This document shows positions 8,796 through 16,740 of a stretch of DNA of 43,671 nt, one piece after another. The notes under the pieces are model-generated. The model saw nothing but the letters and a program-made list of their open reading frames with translations. It made no database searches and was not told the DNA's origin. The DNA lies in NCBI GenBank assembly GCA_029977865.1, contig JAPOKA010000022.1:1-43671 (forward strand). Reading direction: 5' to 3'. Made by a program: the position numbers and the translations under genes. Origin of the DNA: a bacterium (lineage in GTDB: Bacteria; Planctomycetota; Phycisphaerae; Phycisphaerales; SM1A02). Every line of letters begins with the position of its first letter. Within the stretch, counting starts at the first letter, position 1.

Positions 8796-9860
8796 ATGGA
8801 CCTTCTCTCGCTGATGCAGTCCCACGGCCACGAACTGGTGGAGTTTCATCAGGACCCCGGCACCGGGCTCAAGGCGATCATCGCGGTGCACTCGACGGTG
8901 CTCGGCAACGCCCTCGGCGGCACCCGTCGTTGGGCCTACGCCTCGACCCACGATGCGATCTACGACGTGCTGCGGCTCTCCGAGGGCATGACCTACAAGG
9001 CCGCCGCCGCGGACCTGCCGATGGGCGGCGCGAAGAGCGTGATCGTGCTCGACAAGCCCGGCCAGCAGCCCACCGAGGCCGAGGGCCGCGCCATGGGCCG
9101 CTTCGTCGAGGCCTTCCACGGCAAGTACATCGCCGCGGAGGATGTCGGAGTCAGCCCGCAGTTCTGCGACTGGATGGCGATGGAGACCAAGCACATCATG
9201 GGCGGCGAGAATGTCTCGACCGGCGGCGATCCGTCGCCGTGGACCTCCCAAGGCGTCTTCAACTCGATGAAGGCCTGCCTCGAGGCGGCGGGCGACACCG
9301 AGTTCTCCGGCCTCACCATCGGCATCCAGGGATGCGGCGCGACCGGATTCAAGCTCGCGAAGCTCTGCCGCGCCGCGGGCGCCGCGGTGCTCGTCACCGA
9401 TGTGCACGTCCCCAGCATGAAGCGCTGCGTGGAGGAGCTCGGCTGCATGGCGGTCGGCAACGACAAGAACCTCTTCCACGAAGAGCTCGACGTCCTCGCG
9501 CCCTGCGCCCTCGGGGCGGTGCTCGGCCCCGAGACCATTCCCCAGCTTCGCTGCCGCATCATCTGCGGCACCGCCAACAACCAGCTCGTCGAGCCGGTGC
9601 GCGACGGCCGTGCGCTTAAGGAGCGCGGCATCGCCTACGCACCCGACTTCATCGCCAACGCCGGCGGGTTGATCCGCCTCGCAGGTCTCTACCTCGGACT
9701 GACCGAGCAGCAGATCGACGAGAAGGTCGCCGGCATCGAGCACACCACCCACGAGGTGCTGCGCGAGGCGCTCTCGACCACCTCGACCGCCGAGGCCGCG
9801 ATCGCCTACGCGAAGCGACGGATCGAGAAGACCCCGGCACCGACGGCGGCGCTGGGATGA
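8796..9860 (+). CDS. Leucine dehydrogenase-type amino acid dehydrogenase (Leu/Val/Phe DH family)
   Basis: The product has 354 residues, the normal length for leucine, valine or phenylalanine dehydrogenases. The substrate-binding motif 'GGTRRWAYAS' is followed by 'YKAAAADLPMGGAKSVI', placing the two functional lysines at K68 and K80, the same positions as in Bacillus leucine dehydrogenase. The catalytic aspartate is D116 in 'AAEDVG'. The NAD-binding Rossmann segment 'IGIQGCGATGFKLA' and the late motif 'YAPDFIANAGGLI' are present. The reaction is reversible NAD-dependent oxidative deamination of a hydrophobic L-amino acid to its 2-oxo acid. The ATG is set by AGGA at 8784-8787, eight bases upstream. 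The neighbouring 2-oxoacid dehydrogenase, acyl-CoA dehydrogenase and crotonase are the next steps of branched-chain amino acid breakdown, which favours Leu/Val/Ile over Phe. Confidence 0.87.
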   Translation: MDLLSLMQSHGHELVEFHQDPGTGLKAIIAVHSTVLGNALGGTRRWAYASTHDAIYDVLRLSEGMTYKAAAADLPMGGAKSVIVLDKPGQQPTEAEGRAMGRFVEAFHGKYIAAEDVGVSPQFCDWMAMETKHIMGGENVSTGGDPSPWTSQGVFNSMKACLEAAGDTEFSGLTIGIQGCGATGFKLAKLCRAAGAAVLVTDVHVPSMKRCVEELGCMAVGNDKNLFHEELDVLAPCALGAVLGPETIPQLRCRIICGTANNQLVEPVRDGRALKERGIAYAPDFIANAGGLIRLAGLYLGLTEQQIDEKVAGIEHTTHEVLREALSTTSTAEAAIAYAKRRIEKTPAPTAALG

Positions 9861-9903
9861 TCGGGCCGCGCCAGATCCGCCGGGGGAACCGGAGGATGGC
9901 GCG

Positions 9904-11514
9904 GTGAAGCCGCCGTTCGGCTGGGAACTTCCCTACCCGTCCCAACGCGAACCGGTGCTCGGTCGCGAGATCGTCGCGACGAGCGTGCCCGTCGCCGCGA
10001 GCGCCGGGCTCTCGATCCTCGAGCGAGGCGGCAATGCCGTGGACGCCGCGGTCGCGACAGCTGCCTGCATGACCGTCGTCGAGCCGACCACCAACGGTCT
10101 CGGCGGCGACGCGTTTGCGCTCCTGTGGGACGGGACTCGCGTCCACGGCTTCAACGGTTCGGGACGAAGCCCTGCGGCGCTTGAGGTCGATGCGTTTGCG
10201 GGCATGAAGCGAATGCCGACCGCGGGTTGGCTGCCGGTGACCGTTCCGGGTGAAGTCGCCCTGTGGGCCGATCTGTGGCGGCGACATGGACGACTGCCCT
10301 TCCCCGAACTGCTCGCCCCGGCGATTCGCCTCGCGAACGAGGGCTACCTGCTGAGCCCGCAGACCGCGGCGCTGTGGCGGCGCTCTGCACGCGGGTTTGC
10401 GTCGAGGCCGGATTGGAATGCGACCTTCCTCTTCGAAGGCCGCCCGCCCGCGGCCGGCGACCTCGTTCGGCTTCCCGGCCATGCCCGCACCCTCGAGGCG
10501 ATCGCTTCGAGCGAGGGCGAGGCGTTCTATCGCGGCGAGATCGCCGAGGCGATCGAGCGGGCATCGATCGCGGAGGGCGGATTCCTGCGGGCGAGCGATC
10601 TCGCGGCGCACGAGACGCTCGCGGTCGAACCGATCTCGATCGACTACCGCGGCACGCGTCTCCACGAGATCCCGCCCAACGGACAGGGGCTCGCTGCGTT
10701 GGTCGCCCTTGGCGTGCTTCGCCACTTCGATCTCGCGTCCCTCGATCCGGACTGCCCCGACGTGCTGCACCTTCAGATCGAGGCGGTCAAGCTCGGCTTC
10801 GCCGATGCCCATCGCCATGTGGCCGACCCGCGGTTTGTCGATCGACCGCCGCAGGAGCTGCTCGCCGCCGATCGGCTGCGCGAGCTCGCTTCGCGGATCG
10901 ATCCGGCGAAGGCCCAGGCCTTCGATGCGGGGACGCCCAAGCCCGGCGGCACCATCCTGCTCTGCACCGCCGATCGCGAGGGCCGCTGCGTCTCCTTCAT
11001 CCAGAGCAACTACACCGGCTTCGGTTCGGGCGTGGTGATCCCCGAGTGGGGCATCGCGATGCAAAATCGCGGCGCGTGCTTCCATCTCGAGCCGGGGCAT
11101 CCCAATGCGATCGCGCCCGACAAGCGGCCCTACCACACCATCATCCCGGCGCTCGCGACGCCGGCGGACCCATCGGCGTCACCGGCGGCTGGCCTCATGG
11201 CCTTCGGCGTGATGGGCGGCTTCATGCAGCCGCAGGGGCATGTGCAGGTGCTCACCCGCGTGCGTGACCATGGCTTGAATCCGCAGGCTGCACTCGATGC
11301 GCCGCGATTCCAGTGGAGCAAGGGACTCGAGGTGGCGGTCGAGCCGGGCTTCGCCGACTCGACCTACGGCGAACTTGAAGCGCGAGGCCACCGGATCGAT
11401 CGGGCTCGCGAACGTTCGATCTCGTTCGGGCGCGGTCAGGCGATCCATGCGGTCGAGGAGGGCTGGTGCGCCGGCAGCGACCTCCGCGCAGACGGCCAGG
11501 CGGTGGCGCGGTAG
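9904..11514 (+). CDS. Gamma-glutamyltransferase family protein (cytoplasmic, YwrD-like)
   Basis: The product has 536 residues. The large-subunit start 'ATSVPVAASAGLSILERGGN' and 'VEPTTNGLGGDAFALL' are typical of gamma-glutamyltranspeptidases. The autocleavage site is 'KPGGTILLCTAD', where T350 would become the nucleophile at the start of the small subunit, followed by 'SFIQSNYTGFGSGVV' and 'GGFMQPQGHVQVL'. It has no signal peptide, unlike periplasmic GGT, so it fits the intracellular subfamily of uncertain substrate (gamma-glutamyl compounds or related amides). The start is a GTG: GGAGG at 9891-9895 lies eight bases before it, while the ATG inside that site (9896) is in another frame. It sits between amino acid dehydrogenase and protease genes, consistent with use of peptide-derived amino acids. 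Confidence 0.88.
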   Translation: MKPPFGWELPYPSQREPVLGREIVATSVPVAASAGLSILERGGNAVDAAVATAACMTVVEPTTNGLGGDAFALLWDGTRVHGFNGSGRSPAALEVDAFAGMKRMPTAGWLPVTVPGEVALWADLWRRHGRLPFPELLAPAIRLANEGYLLSPQTAALWRRSARGFASRPDWNATFLFEGRPPAAGDLVRLPGHARTLEAIASSEGEAFYRGEIAEAIERASIAEGGFLRASDLAAHETLAVEPISIDYRGTRLHEIPPNGQGLAALVALGVLRHFDLASLDPDCPDVLHLQIEAVKLGFADAHRHVADPRFVDRPPQELLAADRLRELASRIDPAKAQAFDAGTPKPGGTILLCTADREGRCVSFIQSNYTGFGSGVVIPEWGIAMQNRGACFHLEPGHPNAIAPDKRPYHTIIPALATPADPSASPAAGLMAFGVMGGFMQPQGHVQVLTRVRDHGLNPQAALDAPRFQWSKGLEVAVEPGFADSTYGELEARGHRIDRARERSISFGRGQAIHAVEEGWCAGSDLRADGQAVAR

Positions 11515-11606
11515 GCGCACCGCGTGCGCGGCCGCGGTCGCGGGACTTGTCGGAACGAGGCGGTTCTTCAACAAGGTGCGGACCGCGGTCGGCCGATGAG
11601 CGAGCA

Positions 11607-12998
11607 GTGCTCCGCGCCGATCGACGCATCCTGAACGCCGCCGTGGCCGGAGGCTCGCTGTTGCTGGTGGCGACCTTCGCACGCCCGCTGCTGCAGCGGG
11701 CCGGATTCGCCGACGCACCCCAGGATGGCCTCGAGCGGCTGCGGGCGCGGCTGGGGAGCTTCGCCCCCGACGGCAGGGGCGTCAGCGTGCTTCAGGTCGA
11801 GGCGAGCGATCGCGGCGGGGGATGGTCGCTGAACACCAAGTCGGGCCGATTCCGCGACATCCCCGTGGATCCGCTCGCCCCGAATCCTTTGCCGAGCGTG
11901 CATGCGGACATGGTCGCCAACGCCATGCTCTCGATGGCGCCCGGAGTCTCGCGAATCTGTACTGCCAGCAGCGACTGGTTCCTGACCACGCTTCTTGGCG
12001 CCGGCCGTCCGGATTCTCCCGGATCCCTCCCCCTCGGGACCAAGATCGTCTTCTGCGCCTGGGTCGCGACAGCTGGTGCTGCTGCCGACAACGATGTGCT
12101 TCGCCGGGCCGACTGGCTCGTCGCGCGGAGTCCCTTCACCCTGGTGGCGGGCCAGAAGAACGCGAGCGCCCTGATGGGCTGCGCGTACAACGCGATCGCG
12201 GTGGGCCCGGCGAACGGTCCGGCCAACCGCGGCGTGCCATCGGGACTCGACGGCTCCGGCCGCTGCAAGCCGGACATGGTGACGAGCGAGGGTGCGGCGA
12301 GTCCGGCGACCGGTCGCGTGGCTGGCGCGGCGGCGGCGCTCCTCGACGCGGCCTCGCGGCTGCCGAACCTCAAGGACGATCTCGCGGCACGACGGCCCGA
12401 GACCATCAAGGCGGTCCTGCTTGCCGGCGCGGTGCGAGCGGCGGGCTGGACCAACCTCGATGACGTCCCCGGAGCACCACCGTTCCGCGCGACTGCGCAG
12501 CCGCTCGATCGCACCGTGGGCGCGGGCCGTCTCGACATCGCCCGCGCAGCGCAAGCGCTCGCCGCAGGCCGACCCTCGTCGGAGCGAGCCTTCGCCGGCG
12601 TCGGCGGATGGGACCTCGTCACCTGGAGCGACGCATCTGGCGCGGAGCAGCGCGAGGTCACCTACCGAATCGAGATCGAGCGGGATGCCGGAGAACTGGC
12701 GGTGGTCTGCTGCTGGAACCGCCAGGTACTCGACGCCGAGCACTGGGCGCTCAGCGACGTCGATCTTCGGGTCGAGCGGATCGGTCCGGAGGCGGCGGAC
12801 GAGTGGGCAGCGTCCGGGAACTTCGCGAGCGAGAGTCGCGTCGACAACGTCGAGATGCTGCTTCTGAGGGACATCAAGGCCGGGGAGTACCGGCTCACGA
12901 TCTCGCTTCGGGACGGTGCACCCGTAGCCACCGCGATTTCGTGGCTGGTTTCCGGACCTTCGCGGCGAGGTGCTGCATCACCCGCCGTCGAGCGCTGA
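11607..12998 (+). CDS. Divergent subtilisin-like (S8) serine peptidase, exported or membrane-anchored
   Basis: The product has 463 residues from the GTG at 11607. An N-terminal hydrophobic segment (about residues 12-30) is a signal or anchor. The S8 framework is faint but in order. 'GRGVSVLQVE' matches the Asp strand but has E65 where Asp is expected. 'HADMVANAML...APGV' matches HGTHVAG...APGV with His99. 'AIAVG' and 'KPDMVTSEG' precede 'AASPATGRVAGAAAALL', where S232 aligns with the catalytic Ser of GTSMATPHVAG. After residue 330 comes a beta-rich domain with 'TYRIEIERDAGELAVVCCWN', like the P-domain-type tails of exported subtilases. I infer a peptidase of unusual triad, or an inactive relative. 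The frame is open further upstream into the GGT gene, but that part is low-complexity Arg/Pro. No strong ribosome binding site is visible; the GTG at 11643 is an alternative. Confidence 0.65.
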   Translation: MLRADRRILNAAVAGGSLLLVATFARPLLQRAGFADAPQDGLERLRARLGSFAPDGRGVSVLQVEASDRGGGWSLNTKSGRFRDIPVDPLAPNPLPSVHADMVANAMLSMAPGVSRICTASSDWFLTTLLGAGRPDSPGSLPLGTKIVFCAWVATAGAAADNDVLRRADWLVARSPFTLVAGQKNASALMGCAYNAIAVGPANGPANRGVPSGLDGSGRCKPDMVTSEGAASPATGRVAGAAAALLDAASRLPNLKDDLAARRPETIKAVLLAGAVRAAGWTNLDDVPGAPPFRATAQPLDRTVGAGRLDIARAAQALAAGRPSSERAFAGVGGWDLVTWSDASGAEQREVTYRIEIERDAGELAVVCCWNRQVLDAEHWALSDVDLRVERIGPEAADEWAASGNFASESRVDNVEMLLLRDIKAGEYRLTISLRDGAPVATAISWLVSGPSRRGAASPAVER

Positions 12999-13025
12999 CG
13001 ACCGCGGAATCGGCGGTGACGCTGC

Positions 13026-13031
13026 TACACT
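13026..13031 (+). promoter_or_regulatory. Candidate -10 element (TACACT) for the 2-oxoacid dehydrogenase operon
   Basis: TACACT lies just after the subtilase stop codon and about 100 bases before the E1-alpha start. It is the same hexamer found before gmk and upp. No convincing -35 is visible. The leader of about 95 bases contains a small C4/G4 hairpin near 13036-13049. Confidence 0.4.
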
Positions 13032-13131
13032 TCGCCCCCTGCCGCGGGGTCGGACGCGGAGCAGTGATCCATCGGATGGAGCCGTCCTGGAGACGGGGAG
13101 CAGGAGACCTCCCGCACGCGGAGTCGCGATC

Positions 13132-14256
13132 ATGCCCATCAAGACCGCCTTCAAGACCGAGATCGAGCACGTCTCGATCCTCGACGAGCACGGACAGTTC
13201 GACGCGAAGCTCGCGGAAGGGCTGATCCCCGACGACGACCTGCTTGCGCTCTACCGGCACATGACCGTCTGCCGCCACCTCGACGAGGTCGCCTTCAAGC
13301 TGCAGCGATCCGGTCGCATGGGCACCTACCCCCAGAACATGGGGCAGGAAGCCACGAGCCTCGCTGCTGCGTACGTCCTGGAGAAGACCGATTGGCTCGT
13401 GCCCTGCTACCGGGAGAACGCCGGGCTCTTCTGGCGCGGCGTTCCCATGGAGTACGTGCTGCTGCACTGGATGGGCGACGAGCGCGGCAACGCGATTCCC
13501 CGCGAACTCTTCTGCACCCCGCTGGCGATTCCCATCGGCACCCAGATGCTGCACGCGGCGGGCCTCGCCTGGGCTGCCAAGTACCGCGGCGAGAAGCAGA
13601 TCGCCTGCACCTTCTTCGGCGACGGGGCCACCAGCGAAGGCGACTTTCACGAGGCGATGAACTTCGCCGCCAACCTCGATCTTCCGGTGGTCTTTCTCTG
13701 CCAGAACAACTTCTGGGCGATCTCGGTTCCGGGGAAGATCCAGTGCTCGGCGCCGACCCTCGCCCAGCGCGGACTCGCCTACGGCATGCACTGCGTGCAG
13801 TGCGACGGCAACGATCTCTTCGCGGTGGCGAAGGTCGTCAAGGAAGCCGCCGCGCGGGCCCGCGAGCAGAGCCGGCCGACCTTCATCGAGGCGGTCACCT
13901 ATCGACTTGGTGACCACACCACCGCCGACGACGCCCGCCGCTACCGCGATCAGGCCGAGGTCGACCTCTGGAAGGCCCGCGACCCCTTGATCCGACTTCG
14001 CGGCTTGCTCAAGGAGAAGAAGCTCTGGAACGACTCCAAGGAGGCGGAGCTCCTCGAGTTCGCCGAGCGGGAGGTGGCGGGGGCGGTGCAGCGGGCCGAG
14101 GGCATCGAAGCCCCGGCGACCACCGAGGTCTTCGACCACACCTTCGCCACCCTCGATCCGCAGATCCTCAAGCAGCGCGAGACCCGGCGCACCAGTTCGC
14201 TCGGCCAGCAGTCGGGCCGCAGCGCCTCGCACGCCCCCGCAGGCGGGAGCCACTGA
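13132..14256 (+). CDS. pdhA: 2-oxoacid dehydrogenase E1 component, alpha subunit (pyruvate or branched-chain)
   Basis: The product has 374 residues. The thiamine diphosphate motif runs from 'GDGATSEGDFHEAMN' (D164) to the closing 'CQNNFWAIS' (N192-N193), and 'SGRMGTYPQNMGQEA' and 'YRENAGLFWRGV' are typical of E1-alpha. With E1-beta it decarboxylates a 2-oxo acid and acylates the lipoyl group of E2. The sequence is close in style to Bacillus pyruvate dehydrogenase E1-alpha, but branched-chain enzymes share these motifs and the leucine dehydrogenase-type gene is nearby, so the substrate is open. The symbol pdhA is provisional. The start ATG has GGAG (13120-13123) eight bases upstream; the frame is open further upstream but without family similarity. 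The C-terminal 25 residues are Ser/His-rich and variable. The E1-beta gene follows after three bases. Confidence 0.88.
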   Translation: MPIKTAFKTEIEHVSILDEHGQFDAKLAEGLIPDDDLLALYRHMTVCRHLDEVAFKLQRSGRMGTYPQNMGQEATSLAAAYVLEKTDWLVPCYRENAGLFWRGVPMEYVLLHWMGDERGNAIPRELFCTPLAIPIGTQMLHAAGLAWAAKYRGEKQIACTFFGDGATSEGDFHEAMNFAANLDLPVVFLCQNNFWAISVPGKIQCSAPTLAQRGLAYGMHCVQCDGNDLFAVAKVVKEAAARAREQSRPTFIEAVTYRLGDHTTADDARRYRDQAEVDLWKARDPLIRLRGLLKEKKLWNDSKEAELLEFAEREVAGAVQRAEGIEAPATTEVFDHTFATLDPQILKQRETRRTSSLGQQSGRSASHAPAGGSH

Positions 14257-14259
14257 GCC

Positions 14260-15228
14260 ATGGCCAATCTCACTCTCGTCCAGGCGATCAACCTCGCCCT
14301 CGTCCAGGAGATGGAGCGGGACGACCGCATCATCCTGCTCGGCGAGGACGTCGGACTCAACGGCGGCGTCTTCCGCGTCACCGAGGGTCTTCACAAGCGG
14401 TTCGGCGGACATCGCGTCGTCGACTCGCCGCTTGCCGAAAGCGGAATCATCGGCACCGCGATCGGTCTCGCGATGGCGGGGCTGCGGCCGATCCCCGAGA
14501 TCCAGTTCGAGGGCTTCCTCGGGCCGGCCTACGACCAACTCTGCTCGCACGCGGCGCGCATGCGGACCCGCACCCGCGGCGCGTTCACCGTGCCCATGAC
14601 GGTTCGGGTTCCGGTGGGCGGCGGCATCCACGCTCCCGAACTCCACAGCGACAGCCCCGAGGCGATCTACGCCCACCAGCCCGGCATGAAGGTGGTGATG
14701 CCCGCCTCGCCCTACGACGCCAAGGGCCTGCTGCTCTCGGCGATCCGCGATCCCGATCCGGTCATCTTCTTCGAGCCCAAGCGGATCTACCGCGCCTTCC
14801 GCGAGGAAGTCCCCGAGGACGAGTACACCATTCCCATCGGCAAGGCCCGCGTGGTGTGCGAGGGCGACGAGCTCACCATGATCAGTTGGGGCGCCTCGGT
14901 CATCCAGTGCATGCAGGCGATCGAGAAGAGCGGACGCAGCGTCGAGCTGATCGACCTTCGCACCATCTATCCCTTCGACATGGAGGCGGTGGCGGCGAGC
15001 GTCTCCAAGACCGGACGCGCGGTGGTGGTGCACGAGGCTCCGCGCACCTGCGGATTCGGCGCCGAGATCGCCACCCGCATCATGGAGGAGTGCTTCCTCT
15101 CCCTCGAGGCCCCGGTGCAGCGGGTGACCGGCTTCGACACCATCATGCCCTACTACAAGCTCGAACTCGAATACCTGCCGGAGACCGAGCGCATCGGTCT
15201 CGCGGTCGAGGAGACGCTTGCGTACTGA
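14260..15228 (+). CDS. pdhB: 2-oxoacid dehydrogenase E1 component, beta subunit
   Basis: The product has 322 residues, the standard length. 'VLLGEDVG'-type sequence appears as 'IILLGEDVGLNGGVFR', followed by 'DSPLAESGIIGTAIGLAM', 'PEIQFEGF', 'GGGIHAPELHSDSPEA' and the C-terminal transketolase domain with 'AVVVHEAPRTCGFGAEI'. It forms the alpha2-beta2 E1 heterotetramer with the preceding product and holds the pyrimidine side of thiamine diphosphate. It starts three bases after the alpha stop codon, indicating translational coupling. The high similarity in style to Bacillus pyruvate dehydrogenase E1-beta favours pyruvate, but branched-chain oxo acids are not excluded. Confidence 0.9.
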   Translation: MANLTLVQAINLALVQEMERDDRIILLGEDVGLNGGVFRVTEGLHKRFGGHRVVDSPLAESGIIGTAIGLAMAGLRPIPEIQFEGFLGPAYDQLCSHAARMRTRTRGAFTVPMTVRVPVGGGIHAPELHSDSPEAIYAHQPGMKVVMPASPYDAKGLLLSAIRDPDPVIFFEPKRIYRAFREEVPEDEYTIPIGKARVVCEGDELTMISWGASVIQCMQAIEKSGRSVELIDLRTIYPFDMEAVAASVSKTGRAVVVHEAPRTCGFGAEIATRIMEECFLSLEAPVQRVTGFDTIMPYYKLELEYLPETERIGLAVEETLAY

Positions 15229-15268
15229 GACCCCGCGGGCCCGCGCCTGAACCGAGCCGGAACGACCC

Positions 15269-16600
15269 ATGTCCGTGAAGCAGCCATCCGACAAGAGCCA
15301 CTTCATCCTGCCCGATCTCGGCGAGGGCGTGCACGAGGCGGAGTTGATCCGTTGGCGCGTGAAGCCGGGCGAGGCGGTGCAGGAGCATCAGATCCTCGCG
15401 GAGATGGAGACCGACAAGGCCCTGGTCGAGGTGCCGAGCCCCTGGGCCGGCACCATCCGCGAACTGCACGGCAAGGAAGGCGAGATCCTCAACGTCGGCA
15501 AGCCGCTGGTGAGCTACGAGGTGGGCGGCGGCGCGGCCTCGGCCGCGACGAGCGCTGCGGCGAAGCCGAAGGCGCATGCCGCGGGTGAGTCGGAGGATGC
15601 CGGCACGGTGGTGGGCACCATGTCGGGCACGCTGACGGTCTCCGAGCGATTCGCTCGTCGCAGCGAGGAGTCGAACACCGCGACCGCCCGCAAGGCCCTC
15701 GCCACGCCTGCGGTGCGGCGGATCGCGAAGGAACTCGGGGTCGACATCAACCGAGTCGCGGCGAGCGGTCGCGGCGGACGCGTCACCGCGAGCGATGTGC
15801 AGGCGGCCGCCTCGGCGCCCGCGACCTCGGCTCGCGGCCACGAGAACGGAGCGGCGCTCGCGCCGCGGAGCGTGGTCATCCCGGCCGAGCGGCCTCCGGT
15901 CGATGCCGACGGCGTCTCGGAGCGGATTCCCTTCCGCGGCGTGCGTCGCAAGATCGCCCAGGCGCTCGACCTGTCGGTCAAGACCGCGGTGCACTTCACG
16001 GTGGTCGAGGAGGCCGACGTCACGGCGCTTCTTGCCAAGCGAAACGAGTACGCGAAGGTCCTCGGCCGGAAGCTGAGCCTCCTTCCCTTCGCGATGTTCG
16101 CGGTGTGCCGGGCGCTGCGCAAGCATCCCGAGCTCAATGCCGTCGTCGATGATGCCGCGGAGACAATCCTCCGCAAGGGCGTCGTCAACCTCGGCTGTGC
16201 GGTCGACACCGAACACGGCCTCATGGTGCCGGTCGTTCGCGACGCGGATCGCCTCGCTCCGGTCGAGCTTGCCGATCGGGTGAAGGCTCTCGCGGAGGGC
16301 TGTCGTTCTCGGACGATCGCCCGCGAGGAACTCGCCGGCGGGACCTTCACGGTCTCCAACGTCGGAAGCCACGGCGGAATGTTCGCGACTCCGATCATCA
16401 ACTACCCAGAGGTGGCGATCCTCGGCTTGGGCCGCTCCCGCGAGCGAGTGCTGGTCAAGGATGGGCGTTTCTACGCGGGAACCGTGCTCCCCATGAGCCT
16501 CTCCTGCGATCACCGCGTGGTCGATGGTGCGGCCGGAGCCGCGTTCCTAGCCACGGTGCAGTCACTTCTGGAAGCCCCGGAAACGCTGTTGGGGAGTTGA
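15269..16600 (+). CDS. pdhC: Dihydrolipoamide acyltransferase (E2) of the 2-oxoacid dehydrogenase
   Basis: The product has 443 residues with three modules. A single lipoyl domain (about 5-80) has the modified lysine K50 in 'METDKALVEV'. A peripheral-subunit-binding domain (about 145-180) reads 'ATPAVRRIAKELGVDINRV' and 'GRGGRVTASDV'. The acyltransferase core ends in 'DHRVVDG' with His415 and Asp419 as the catalytic pair. Ala/Ser-rich linkers join the modules. It passes the acyl group from E1 to CoA. No E3 (lipoamide dehydrogenase) gene is visible in the window, so E3 must be encoded elsewhere. GGAA about eight bases before the ATG is the likely ribosome binding site. It closes the three-gene operon. 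Confidence 0.9.
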   Translation: MSVKQPSDKSHFILPDLGEGVHEAELIRWRVKPGEAVQEHQILAEMETDKALVEVPSPWAGTIRELHGKEGEILNVGKPLVSYEVGGGAASAATSAAAKPKAHAAGESEDAGTVVGTMSGTLTVSERFARRSEESNTATARKALATPAVRRIAKELGVDINRVAASGRGGRVTASDVQAAASAPATSARGHENGAALAPRSVVIPAERPPVDADGVSERIPFRGVRRKIAQALDLSVKTAVHFTVVEEADVTALLAKRNEYAKVLGRKLSLLPFAMFAVCRALRKHPELNAVVDDAAETILRKGVVNLGCAVDTEHGLMVPVVRDADRLAPVELADRVKALAEGCRSRTIAREELAGGTFTVSNVGSHGGMFATPIINYPEVAILGLGRSRERVLVKDGRFYAGTVLPMSLSCDHRVVDGAAGAAFLATVQSLLEAPETLLGS

Positions 16601-16740
16601 TGGCTCTGGCCCTTGACCGGGATGAAGCCCCGGCGAGACCGAGATGACTGGGCATGACCCGCTGAAGTCTCGACCTAACTCGGGCGATGAAGGGAGTTCT
16701 TCCGTGGTCCGCCCCGGATCGCTCCCAAGGAACACCGCCC

